DNA from: a virus
Virus record (IMG/VR): IMGVR_UViG_3300025030_000053
Span: 41,767 to 105,766 of that record
DNA: 64,000 bases
Reading direction: 5' to 3' (one strand)
A program made the translations under genes and the position numbers. The stretch's first letter is position 1, and every line of letters starts with the position of its first letter. Positions 25,478-33,843 of this stretch are shown here, one piece after another. Under the pieces are notes generated by a model. That model was not told the DNA's origin. It searched no databases and saw only the letters and a program-made list of their open reading frames with translations.

Positions 25478-26517
25478 TATGTTATAAGATTCACTATAGC
25501 ATCAAAAATATTAGTAGATCTGTCCCAGCAAATACTATTGTATTCACAATAATAGCACCCAAAGCAATCTGCGCGGTTTGCCCATCCTGGCTTTGCTGGA
25601 ATTCTCAATTTTCCATCATTAGAATCTTCTATCATTTCCCAAAGTTTTTTACAAGCAGAATGGATGCTATCAACTAAAAATTGATTTTTATAAATAATTA
25701 AATCACAAACAATCTGATTGTCTTTGTTTTCATACCAAAATATAGTTTGATCAACACCAACTGCATCCATGTATGCGTTGGCTTGAATTACATGTTTCTT
25801 CTGAGGAATAGCTAATTCATAATGATATTCCATCAAATGTTCTGCCATCGATTTGCCGAATCTCATCCTTTCGCCGCACACATGGCAGATTTTATCATCT
25901 GACATATCCGATACATATTGATTTTTTAGTTCTGAGTTATAGAACAATCTTGTAAAACCTTTTGTATTTATTGATTTAATTTCTAAGATTGACGGAATCC
26001 CATTTTCAGTAATTATTCCATCAATATGCCCGCATAAATGTATATCTGATATTTCGAATGGAACTTCTGATAAATAAAATTCATCTCCAATTTTTAATTC
26101 TGAAATATTATTTTTTATTTTGTTTTTAGTAGTCCAAACCTGATCTTTATTGTTAAACGGATATCTTCTTCCAGATTCTCCATATATAGTAGTCTTGCTG
26201 TTATATATTTGTTTTTCATTTTTTGTGTTAAAAGATACTAATGATTTTTCTTCTTTGATGTCTATTATTTTATCTGTCATCATCAATTCGGAATCTTTAA
26301 AATACTTCTGAATTCTATCATGAGTATGATGCCCATTATCAAATATAACTAGTACATTGTCTTTGATGTCATCATCTCCTGGAATTGACATGGTTTGGAA
26401 ATAGGTTGCACGCGGGCAACCTCCGATGCTACTTGGATGAAAATGAGAATAATCTCTATCATCTGATTTGTTTCTATTTCGTAGCATATTATATATTTGT
26501 CTTCTTGACTCCGTCAT
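25474..26517 (-). CDS. Cas4/RecB-family PD-(D/E)XK nuclease
   Basis: A 347-residue protein. The nuclease core is GHIDGII (D166) and SILEIKSI (E179, K181), with a later QANAYM motif. One N-terminal cysteine (C34 in IGGCPRATY) and three C-terminal cysteines in DCFGCYYCEYNSICW could hold an iron-sulfur cluster as in Cas4 and AddB. An extra zinc-finger-like insertion (CHVCGERMRFGKSMAEHLME) is unusual. It probably acts as a DNA exonuclease in recombination with RecA and primase, whose genes lie directly upstream. No cas1 or cas2 is seen, so there is no CRISPR link. Confidence 0.82.
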   Translation of the reverse strand: MTESRRQIYNMLRNRNKSDDRDYSHFHPSSIGGCPRATYFQTMSIPGDDDIKDNVLVIFDNGHHTHDRIQKYFKDSELMMTDKIIDIKEEKSLVSFNTKNEKQIYNSKTTIYGESGRRYPFNNKDQVWTTKNKIKNNISELKIGDEFYLSEVPFEISDIHLCGHIDGIITENGIPSILEIKSINTKGFTRLFYNSELKNQYVSDMSDDKICHVCGERMRFGKSMAEHLMEYHYELAIPQKKHVIQANAYMDAVGVDQTIFWYENKDNQIVCDLIIYKNQFLVDSIHSACKKLWEMIEDSNDGKLRIPAKPGWANRADCFGCYYCEYNSICWDRSTNIFDAIVNLITY

Positions 26518-27263
26518 AAAATTATTTCCTTTTCTTTGTTTTTTATTTTATCAATTATTATTTTATTAATATCTGTATTGTTTGTTCTAATGAAATCTTC
26601 TGGATCTTGATTATCTGGCAGCCTGAAATGATAAATATTTTTTGTATATAATGATAGCATTTCTTCAATTTTGACTCTGGCTTTATCTCCAGATTCATCT
26701 CTATCAGACATAATTACAATAGTATCTGTATATCTCAACAACAAAGCAATATGATGATAGCTGAAAACCTGAGAACCGCAAGTGGCGACGCAATTTCTTA
26801 TACCATGATCATACATAGAAATGACATCCAAATTTCCTTCAACTATGATTACATAATTATTGTCTAATATATTTTTTTTATTAACATTGAGACCAAATAA
26901 ATTTTTAGATTTTTCGTATGGTTCATTTATCCATTTAGCTTTATCCCAATGATAGAAGATATCTAAACCCTTTTCATATTCTTTCAAAAGAAAACTCAAT
27001 ACTTTTTCTGAATCTTGATCAATTTTTCTTCCAAAAAATGACAATAAATTTCCATACACATCGTAGCAAGGAATAATAATTCTTCCCTTCAAAAATGGGA
27101 AAGGTCTATATTGGACGTGTGGCGGACAATATCCGATTTGCCAAGTATATATAGTATCTTCCGAGAATGGTCTAGATTGTATGAAATTTATTTGATTTAT
27201 TCCCTCGTCTTTATCAAAGAGTGCTGCTGTAAATAATTTGGATAGTTTCTGTTTGTCAATCAT
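26514..27263 (-). CDS. dnaG: DnaG primase catalytic (TOPRIM) domain, without zinc-binding domain
   Basis: A 249-residue protein. The DnaG core start is recognisable (FSEDTIYTWQIGY, then LKGRIIIPCYDVYGNLLSFF), followed by the TOPRIM motifs VEGNLDVISMYDHGI (E142) and SDRDESGDKARV (D187, D189) and then PEDFI. Bacterial DnaG is about 600 residues and starts with a CHC2 zinc domain; that domain is absent here and is encoded separately at 36880-37527. The C-terminal DnaB-binding domain is also missing. The gene makes RNA primers and is coupled by ATGA to the nuclease gene. Confidence 0.88.
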   Translation of the reverse strand: MIDKQKLSKLFTAALFDKDEGINQINFIQSRPFSEDTIYTWQIGYCPPHVQYRPFPFLKGRIIIPCYDVYGNLLSFFGRKIDQDSEKVLSFLLKEYEKGLDIFYHWDKAKWINEPYEKSKNLFGLNVNKKNILDNNYVIIVEGNLDVISMYDHGIRNCVATCGSQVFSYHHIALLLRYTDTIVIMSDRDESGDKARVKIEEMLSLYTKNIYHFRLPDNQDPEDFIRTNNTDINKIIIDKIKNKEKEIIL

Positions 27264-27283
27264 TTTAACTTCCTATTTTCTAG

Positions 27284-27322
27284 CAAAAAATCACAGAGAG
27301 ATGATCTCTCTGTGATTTTTTG
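27284..27322. terminator. Bidirectional intrinsic terminator after recA
   Basis: The 17-base perfect arms (caaaaaatcacagagag, 27284-27300, and 27306-27322) flank a 5-base loop. The stem is followed by T-runs in both directions, as in an intrinsic terminator. It lies just after the recA stop (27337), so it should end leftward transcription there, with partial read-through to the primase gene. Confidence 0.88.
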
Positions 27323-27336
27323 AAAGCATCAATTGA

Positions 27337-28449
27337 TTATTCTTCTTCTAGAGCATTTATATCGTCCCAGGAATCTTCTTCAGATGGAGAAGATTCAATA
27401 ATATTACTTATTACCTGCTCAACATCATCAAATCCAAGATCCTTTGCTATTTGATAGATATGATCTCCATCTATTAACGCCCGCTTGAAGTCATCAATCT
27501 CTTTTTCTTTGACAATTGGCTCTTCTATGGGGTATCTGTAATATCTACTTGCATATTTCATTATTCCTTTTCGTTCCGCGAAGGTAAAGAATTCTAAAAA
27601 TGGGTCTCTAGTCCTTTCTACGAAGTAAATTGGGAAATCACACTCTTCGAACGGCATCCCATATCTTGTTTTGATAAGCCGACACTGGGTCATATTACCA
27701 ATTACTTTTTTATCTTTGTCAAGAATCCTGCTATCTTTTGCCTTTCTAGCCTGAAGCCTAATTCTAACATGAGAATAGAATTTCAATGCTTTTCCGCCAG
27801 GAGTTTCTTCTGTAGCACCCATGAATGATCCAAGATTTCCAGAACGAGTTTGGTTGATAAATACAACAATAGTTTTCTTGTTTTTGACACTATTTGCGAT
27901 TTTTCTCACAGCTCTTGACATCATTCTGGCGTGAAGTCCAAGCCCAACACTTTGAGAAGTATCTACATCAACTTCTTCCTTCGGAAGAAGTGCAGCAACA
28001 GAATCAATCACTACTAATCCGAAAGCCCCAGTTTCCACTATATGATCTACTATATCCAATGCTTGATTACCAGAATCAAACTCATTCATCCATCTAAATG
28101 ATTCCTTGTCCAGTGTATCTACTCCGACAGCTCTCGCCCGAGCGGGGTTCAACGTCCCTTCTATGTCCAAATAAAGTACTGGAAGTTTTGGCTCTTGATT
28201 TTGACAGGACGCGGACAGGATATATGCTAACCAAGTTTTGCCACTTTGTTCTGGCCCGTATATTTCTACAATCGTACCCCAAGGAAGTCCTCCAATCCCA
28301 AGCATAGCATCTAACTCTGGAATAGTAGTAGGAAGACAATCTATGTGTTCATCTGATTGGACAAAAGATCTAAATTTATTTTCGTCTATTTTCATACTTT
28401 TAGAAACATTTTTAATTACTGCATCAATATCTGATTTAGTTGTAGCCAT
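27337..28449 (-). CDS. recA: RecA-type recombinase
   Basis: A 370-residue protein starting MATTKSDID; I chose the ATG at 28449 because ggaggaaata precedes it. The upstream extension of the frame runs through a hairpin. Walker A is GPEQSGKT (65-72), followed by VLYLDIEGTLNPARA, Walker B LVVIDSVAALLPK, the loop VVFINQTRSGNLGSF and ETPGGKALKFY. It builds filaments on single-stranded DNA and drives strand exchange in phage recombination and repair. The C-terminal tail is acidic, as in bacterial RecA. Confidence 0.95.
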   Translation of the reverse strand: MATTKSDIDAVIKNVSKSMKIDENKFRSFVQSDEHIDCLPTTIPELDAMLGIGGLPWGTIVEIYGPEQSGKTWLAYILSASCQNQEPKLPVLYLDIEGTLNPARARAVGVDTLDKESFRWMNEFDSGNQALDIVDHIVETGAFGLVVIDSVAALLPKEEVDVDTSQSVGLGLHARMMSRAVRKIANSVKNKKTIVVFINQTRSGNLGSFMGATEETPGGKALKFYSHVRIRLQARKAKDSRILDKDKKVIGNMTQCRLIKTRYGMPFEECDFPIYFVERTRDPFLEFFTFAERKGIMKYASRYYRYPIEEPIVKEKEIDDFKRALIDGDHIYQIAKDLGFDDVEQVISNIIESSPSEEDSWDDINALEEE

Positions 28450-28459
28450 TATTTCCTCC

Positions 28460-28489
28460 GCCAGTGGAGACCAAATGGTCTCCACTGGC
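28460..28489. promoter_or_regulatory. Perfect 13-bp hairpin abutting the recA ribosome site
   Basis: gccagtggagacc (28460-28472) and ggtctccactggc (28477-28489) are perfectly complementary with a 4-base loop. In the leftward transcript it follows the SSB stop and directly touches the ggagg of recA. There is no T-run, so it is unlikely to terminate. It may protect or process the mRNA, or tune recA translation. Confidence 0.75.
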
Positions 28490-28499
28490 TTCTAATTGA

Positions 28500-29468
28500 T
28501 CACCATTTATCGTCGTCATCAAAGATATCATCAGAATCGTCCGTATCTTTTTCATCAGATACATCTTCTTCAACAACTTCTACTACTTTTTTACCTGGTT
28601 TCTTTCCTAACGAAGCTTTGAGATTAGTTTTTTCAACAACTCTCTCAAGGTCGGCTACATCATCTTCGTCGGCGACAACCATACCTGAGCGTTGCTGTTT
28701 CTTGGCTTCTTTCTCGGCAACAGATTCTGCCGTAGCAACATCAGAGGATGCAGTATACCATGAATAATCATGAAGATATCGTTTGTAATCTCCTACTTCT
28801 GAACATTCATCAGAAGCTTCTGGATGGACTGCGACGATTGCCTCCAAGATTTCATCATCAATTCCAAAGAGATTTCTTGTGGCGGTGGCACTATAATCAA
28901 TTGTGCCTTTGCCAAATGTATTTTTTCCAGATTTGTTGAGAGCGGTAATGATAAAATCTGGTACAGCTTCATCCCAGCTCTCTGGTGTATAAATTTCCCC
29001 TTCTTCTCTTGCATTTTTGACATTCTCCATTATTGCCTCAATAACTTTACCGGTGACTTCACATATTCTTATGGTCTTCGTTCCTCTGTCATATACATTG
29101 AAAACAAATTTCACCTGGGTATTATATCCAGCTTCACACCAAGGACATGGTGTGTCCTTGTCAAATGTCATTTTACCAGTTGCTGCGTTCCTTACGAACT
29201 GTCTGTGGCAGTTTCTGGTTTTTTTATCAGAAAACTCCGAGTCAAAGAATGGAGCATTGACTCTCTGTCCTTCTTTGTCAAGCTTATTAGCCCAATGAAC
29301 AACTCTAGGTTGCGGACGTTGCAGAATTTTTACACGATATTTAGAGGTTCCACCCTTGTCCTCTGGTGCAGTAGGTCGCAAAAACAGATCTTCATAATCA
29401 ATTTTAGGACCACGGTTAGAAACAGAACTGGATACGTCTAGGACGTCATCCCAACTAATGGTACTCAT
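28500..29468 (-). CDS. Single-stranded DNA-binding protein, T4 gp32-like
   Basis: A 322-residue protein from the ATG at 29468 (aaaggag upstream). The core has potential zinc ligands H58, C87, C108 and C111 (TPCPWCEAGYN), in the order found in gp32-type SSBs. The chain ends in a long acidic tail (DSDDIFDDDDKW), typical of SSBs, which recruit other proteins through it. It coats single-stranded DNA in replication and recombination. It sits between a candidate mediator and recA, which supports the call. Cellular SSB (OB-fold tetramer) is an alternative, but the zinc pattern favours gp32. Confidence 0.78.
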   Translation of the reverse strand: MSTISWDDVLDVSSSVSNRGPKIDYEDLFLRPTAPEDKGGTSKYRVKILQRPQPRVVHWANKLDKEGQRVNAPFFDSEFSDKKTRNCHRQFVRNAATGKMTFDKDTPCPWCEAGYNTQVKFVFNVYDRGTKTIRICEVTGKVIEAIMENVKNAREEGEIYTPESWDEAVPDFIITALNKSGKNTFGKGTIDYSATATRNLFGIDDEILEAIVAVHPEASDECSEVGDYKRYLHDYSWYTASSDVATAESVAEKEAKKQQRSGMVVADEDDVADLERVVEKTNLKASLGKKPGKKVVEVVEEDVSDEKDTDDSDDIFDDDDKW

Positions 29469-29554
29469 ATTATATTTTTCTCCTTTGTGGGCTATAGGGT
29501 ATTGCATCTTTATAAGATTTCGCCCCTTCGTGCCCGATGTAATAGTTTACTCAA

Positions 29555-30235
29555 TCATCGTCGATTTTTCGAGTAGACCTGTCGATTTATTTCAGAAATT
29601 TCTGTCCAACCAGTCGAAGGCTCGACGCCCGCGGGATCATTTTCTTCATCGTAGGCTGTGTTTCCACGGCTAAGATAATACTGGTTTGGTCTAATTTCCA
29701 TCAGTCTTAAAATTCTACTTAATTGCATAGCAGTAGAATCAAGATTGTCAATGATATCAGTAAGAGTGTCAAGGGCATCTTTTGCATCACCAACTTCTTT
29801 TTCAAACGATGCTAAAACATCTCCTGCCTTGGCATCTTTTTCAACCTTGGTGCCTTTTTGCTTGCCGGTGATGCTCCTAGACAACGAACTATAACTTCTA
29901 TTTTTAGCAGAATAGATTCTTCTCATTTTTATTTTCATTCTAATAAGTTTGTTTCTAAAAGCAATAGCTCTTGCATAAGAATATACCATATCTTGCGGAT
30001 CAATATAATTTTCTGATGGAAGTTCAATAAATAGTTCTGATGCTTCATTCAGAATTTCTTGATAATCTGGCGTTCCAATTGAATTGAAAACTTTTTCCCA
30101 CATATAGACTATTTCTTTTGGATCTAAATCTCGTTTAGGATCGTCAGATTCTTGTTTTTCGTCAAACAAATTGTCCCATCCAAATTTTTCTTCGAAATTT
30201 TCAAAAGGATCATATTGTTCAATATCTTCATTCAT
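29555..30235 (-). CDS. Coiled-coil protein, possible recombination mediator
   Basis: A 226-residue protein. The ATG at 30235 follows gaggatacacatc and overlaps the upstream gene by 8 bases. The N-terminus is acidic (DPFENFEEKFGWDNLFDEKQ). The rest is helical, with a basic stretch (KLIRMKIKMRRIYSAK) and a coiled coil that ends SRILRLMEIRPNQYY. T4 UvsY, which loads UvsX onto gp32-coated DNA, has a similar helical build, and the gene order here (this, SSB, recA) suggests the same job. That is inference only. Confidence 0.65.
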   Translation of the reverse strand: MNEDIEQYDPFENFEEKFGWDNLFDEKQESDDPKRDLDPKEIVYMWEKVFNSIGTPDYQEILNEASELFIELPSENYIDPQDMVYSYARAIAFRNKLIRMKIKMRRIYSAKNRSYSSLSRSITGKQKGTKVEKDAKAGDVLASFEKEVGDAKDALDTLTDIIDNLDSTAMQLSRILRLMEIRPNQYYLSRGNTAYDEENDPAGVEPSTGWTEISEINRQVYSKNRR

Positions 30236-30611
30236 GATGTGTATCCTCAATGTTGTCCATTTCGACTCTGCCTCCCGGCTTCTCAACCATTCCGCCTAGT
30301 TTTGATGGCCATCCTGATCTGGGAAGCCTATTCCATTGTTTGAATACTGAATGCCCAGCAGTCACTATATCCGCTGCGCAATCCAAAAAAAGATCTTTGT
30401 GGATTTCATATTCCTCTTCGTCGGTGAGGTTATTTGCCACAACTAATGATCTGCTTCCTGAAAATTTTATAGTTTCAGATTTTGATGTCTGCACAACTAT
30501 TTCAAGTCCTGTAGAAATAGTCTTTTGAACTACATCAATAGTCTCGTATATTTTTTCTGCTTCCCTGGTCTTCGTTCGAAAGACCCTGGCTCCATCTTTT
30601 TGTATTCCCAT
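30228..30611 (-). CDS. Unknown protein (127 aa)
   Basis: A good ribosome site, caggagaaataaATG. The sequence has beta-type segments (ISTGLEIVVQTSKSETIKFS, SRSLVVANNL) and WNRLPRSGWPSKLGG near the C-terminus. No family is recognised. It lies between dnaE and the mediator/SSB/recA genes in the same leftward unit. Confidence 0.7.
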   Translation of the reverse strand: MGIQKDGARVFRTKTREAEKIYETIDVVQKTISTGLEIVVQTSKSETIKFSGSRSLVVANNLTDEEEYEIHKDLFLDCAADIVTAGHSVFKQWNRLPRSGWPSKLGGMVEKPGGRVEMDNIEDTHHE

Positions 30612-30630
30612 TTATTTCTCCTGCATCAGT

Positions 30631-33600
30631 TTACTCATTTTTGTCCTTCATTTCCACGGATTGACCCCAGTCTTTTCCGAACAATTGCATCACGTCTTCT
30701 GTCTGCGTTTCAGATATGTAATTTGTTTTTTTATCCTCTTGCCAAGCATCTCTTGCATTTTGGTACTCTCTAACTAGATCTAAAGAACTTCCAAATAATT
30801 TCAGTGCTCCCGCTTGTAGAAGTTTTTCAAATAATTTTTTATCTGGTTTTACTTTGAAACAAAAATCTTTGAAATTTTCAAATGGTTGATTATTCACAAC
30901 TTCGATGGCATTTTTGCCGACGCCTTTGATTATGTTCAACGGAAGTATGATGCTAGTTGTTTCATAATCAACATAACACTGCATCGTAGATTTATTTACA
31001 TCTGGCCTAAATATCGGTATTCCCATATATTTAGCTTCTTTGAGATATCTCGTATATCTATCTTCTTTGTCCACATCCTCATTGATTGAAGCGGAATACC
31101 ATTCTAGAGGAAAATTAGCAAGAAGATATGCGTTCCAATAGCCTATCAGAGCATAACTTGCACTATGTGCCTGGTTGAAACTATAACTTGCAAAATCTTC
31201 CATCATTTTCCAAATAGAAAATACTATTTTGTCATCATATCCATTTTTCTTTGATCCTTCAAAGAATTTCAACTTGCATTGCTCAAACAAACTTCCTAAT
31301 TTCTTTCCAATTGCCTTCCTCATCACATCTGCTTCCTGGAGCGTGAAACCCCCGAATTTTTGAGAAATTGACATCGCCTGTTCTTGAAATACAAGAATAT
31401 TGTATGTCTTTTCAAGAATAGGTTCCAGATCTGGATGGATATATTCTATATTCTGTGGATTTTGCTTGTTTTCAGCATAGGTCATTCCAAAATGCCAATT
31501 TGGATCGTCTTTGGATTTGAACCTCTCATACATTCTCTTTGAGATATATTTCATAGGACCTGGGCGATACAATGCATTTACAGCAACAAGATCGTTGAAA
31601 CTATCTACCCCTACGTCCTTCAATGCATTTTTGATCCCATCACTTGCAAACTGAAAAATAGTTTCTGTTTTTCCTTGTGCAAATATTGACAATGTTTTTG
31701 GATCATTTCTGTGAATTTTTCTAAAATCTATTTGTTTTCCAAATCTTTTTTCAATATGTTGGTTGCAAATCGCCATTTTACCAACATTTGAAAGTCCAAG
31801 AAAATCAAACTTGATATATCCAGCTTTCTCAATGTCTGTCATGTCGTATTGAGAGACAATAGATTCTCTTGAACGATGCATTGGAACTTTGTTTTCTAAT
31901 GAAGTTGGAGCTATGACTACACCTGAAGCATGTTCTGACACATTAGAGAAAGCAGATCCTTCAATTTTGATTGCATTTTGGATAATAGAAGGAGAAACTT
32001 TATACCTTTGAATCATAGATTGAAAGATGTCTAATTCCAAAGCCTCTGAAAGTGTATGATTGAAAGGAATTATTTTAGAAATTTCATTTGCATCTTCAAA
32101 GGAATACCCAGAGGCTTTCAAAGTTTCCTTCAGAGCCGCGCGGGCGCGGTATTGCCCATAAGTTCCTATGTTGATGACGTGATCTTCACCATACTTGTCT
32201 TTGATATACTGAATGACATCATCTCTCCGGTTTGGATCAAAATCTGAATCCACATCTGGCAACGATCCCATTTTGATTACCTTCAATTTATCAGTAGGTT
32301 TCGGTGCAATACCGAAATAATATAATATCCACGAATTGGAATCATTTTTACCGCATCTGATATTTGAATTCAAAGCATCATATATATATGAATCTAACTC
32401 TTGGTTCTCTAATGGCAAAATTTCTCTGATAATATTTGGAAAACATTCTCTAAATAGAGATTCATTAGTTGGAGCAGACAGTTCATCATCAATCAATTTT
32501 CTTAATTTTCCTTGATAATCTTTTCTTTCCCATAATTCAATAGGAAATTCTGGAATATTGAAATCATATTGAGAACTTCTACCAGGATTCAAAAATCTTT
32601 CAAACATCAACTTCATATCTTCATCAAGCGGGTTGATGGCTGTAATTTCCATTAAAAATAGCACTAACGATCCCACGCCGCTGCCACGACCGCAACCTCG
32701 GGATATGTTATTTTTCTCGCAAAACCTGAACACATCCCACAAAATCAAGAAATATTCTTCAACTGACATTTCAAATATTTTTGAAAGTTCATATTTAAGT
32801 CTATCTTTGTGTTCTTGATTTTTGTCAAATCCATATTTTTTCAATCCTTTTAGGCAAATATATTGCAAATATGCCTGATATTCTCCGTGATATGGCATAT
32901 ATTTTTCTTTCCAATCTTCAAATTTTTCTATTTTAGGAAGACTGAAAATCGGATATTCCCAAGGAGTTTTAGTCGGAAAACGGAATGCACATTTTTCTGC
33001 CACTTCAATTGTATTTTTGCATACTTCTGGATATTCTTCCCAAACATCATACATTTCTCTGGCACTTTTCAAATAAAACTCACCAGTAGGATATCCCTTT
33101 CCTGTATTTTCCGTGCTGTTCATTCGCATAGATTTCAATAGATCATGTGCCTTCTTGTCGGAGGGATTGAGATAATGAACATCATTGGTAGCAATCATAG
33201 GTATTTTGTGTTTTTTAGATAATTCTATGACAGCCTTAGCAATTTTAAGTTGCGCCTCAATTCCGTGGTATTGGACTTCTAAATAGAAATTGTCTTTGAA
33301 CACAGATCTCCAAAAATCGAGAAGAAAATCTACTCTTTTGAAATCATCTTTCAATATCGCTTGCGGAATCATACCAGATATGCATCCAGAAGTTGCAAGA
33401 ATCCCTTCTGAATATTTTTCTACAACAGGAAGATCCACACGAGATTCATAATAAAAACCAGTGATATATCCTATATTAGTAATATTTATAAGATTCTCAT
33501 ATCCAGTTTTGTTAATGCATAGCATTGTCGCATGATAATGTTTAGGTCTCCGCTTCTTGACAATCCCACTAATTTCACGATCCACACTTTCTTTGACCAA

Positions 33601-33843
33601 CATATCGCCATCACAGATATAGATCTCACACCCACAGATAGCCTCAAGAGTCCGTCCTTCTTCATCCGGCTCTTGTGATCTGACAGCCATTCTGGGAATA
33701 CCGCCCATCCTCCCGTGGTCTGTCAGAGCAAGATATTTGAAGCCAAGTTGTTTGGCCCGATCAACCAGATCCTCAACTTTACAAAGTCCATCATTAACAC
33801 TAAATTGACTATGGCAGTGGAGATGCGTAAACATGTTCATCAT
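30631..33843 (-). CDS. dnaE: DNA polymerase III alpha subunit
   Basis: This 1070-residue replicative polymerase starts with a PHP domain (FTHLHCHSQFSVNDGL, LALTDHGRM). The catalytic motifs are GCGRGSGVGSL, LPDVDSDFDPNRRDDV (D530, D532) and GYIKFDFLGLSNVGK. An extra segment of about 100 residues (roughly 424-525) lies between FERFLNPGR and the PDVDSDF active-site strand, which are almost adjacent in bacterial DnaE. No intein signature is visible in it. The usual C-terminal OB region is reduced. A homing endonuclease gene overlaps its start by 35 bases. Confidence 0.95.
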   Translation of the reverse strand: MMNMFTHLHCHSQFSVNDGLCKVEDLVDRAKQLGFKYLALTDHGRMGGIPRMAVRSQEPDEEGRTLEAICGCEIYICDGDMLVKESVDREISGIVKKRRPKHYHATMLCINKTGYENLINITNIGYITGFYYESRVDLPVVEKYSEGILATSGCISGMIPQAILKDDFKRVDFLLDFWRSVFKDNFYLEVQYHGIEAQLKIAKAVIELSKKHKIPMIATNDVHYLNPSDKKAHDLLKSMRMNSTENTGKGYPTGEFYLKSAREMYDVWEEYPEVCKNTIEVAEKCAFRFPTKTPWEYPIFSLPKIEKFEDWKEKYMPYHGEYQAYLQYICLKGLKKYGFDKNQEHKDRLKYELSKIFEMSVEEYFLILWDVFRFCEKNNISRGCGRGSGVGSLVLFLMEITAINPLDEDMKLMFERFLNPGRSSQYDFNIPEFPIELWERKDYQGKLRKLIDDELSAPTNESLFRECFPNIIREILPLENQELDSYIYDALNSNIRCGKNDSNSWILYYFGIAPKPTDKLKVIKMGSLPDVDSDFDPNRRDDVIQYIKDKYGEDHVINIGTYGQYRARAALKETLKASGYSFEDANEISKIIPFNHTLSEALELDIFQSMIQRYKVSPSIIQNAIKIEGSAFSNVSEHASGVVIAPTSLENKVPMHRSRESIVSQYDMTDIEKAGYIKFDFLGLSNVGKMAICNQHIEKRFGKQIDFRKIHRNDPKTLSIFAQGKTETIFQFASDGIKNALKDVGVDSFNDLVAVNALYRPGPMKYISKRMYERFKSKDDPNWHFGMTYAENKQNPQNIEYIHPDLEPILEKTYNILVFQEQAMSISQKFGGFTLQEADVMRKAIGKKLGSLFEQCKLKFFEGSKKNGYDDKIVFSIWKMMEDFASYSFNQAHSASYALIGYWNAYLLANFPLEWYSASINEDVDKEDRYTRYLKEAKYMGIPIFRPDVNKSTMQCYVDYETTSIILPLNIIKGVGKNAIEVVNNQPFENFKDFCFKVKPDKKLFEKLLQAGALKLFGSSLDLVREYQNARDAWQEDKKTNYISETQTEDVMQLFGKDWGQSVEMKDKNE

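Noticed and set aside
25474-26517. CRISPR-Cas locus suggested by the Cas4-like nuclease
   Set aside because: No repeats, cas1, cas2 or effector genes are present in the window. Cas4-like nucleases are common in phages as recombination enzymes.
28450-28485. Longer RecA start at 28485
   Set aside because: The extension would be encoded by one arm of a perfect hairpin and has no ribosome site, whereas the ATG at 28449 follows ggagg.
32235-32575. Intein in DnaE
   Set aside because: The extra segment has no N-terminal Cys/Ser splice block and no C-terminal Asn/Gln block, and the length is too short for a typical intein.
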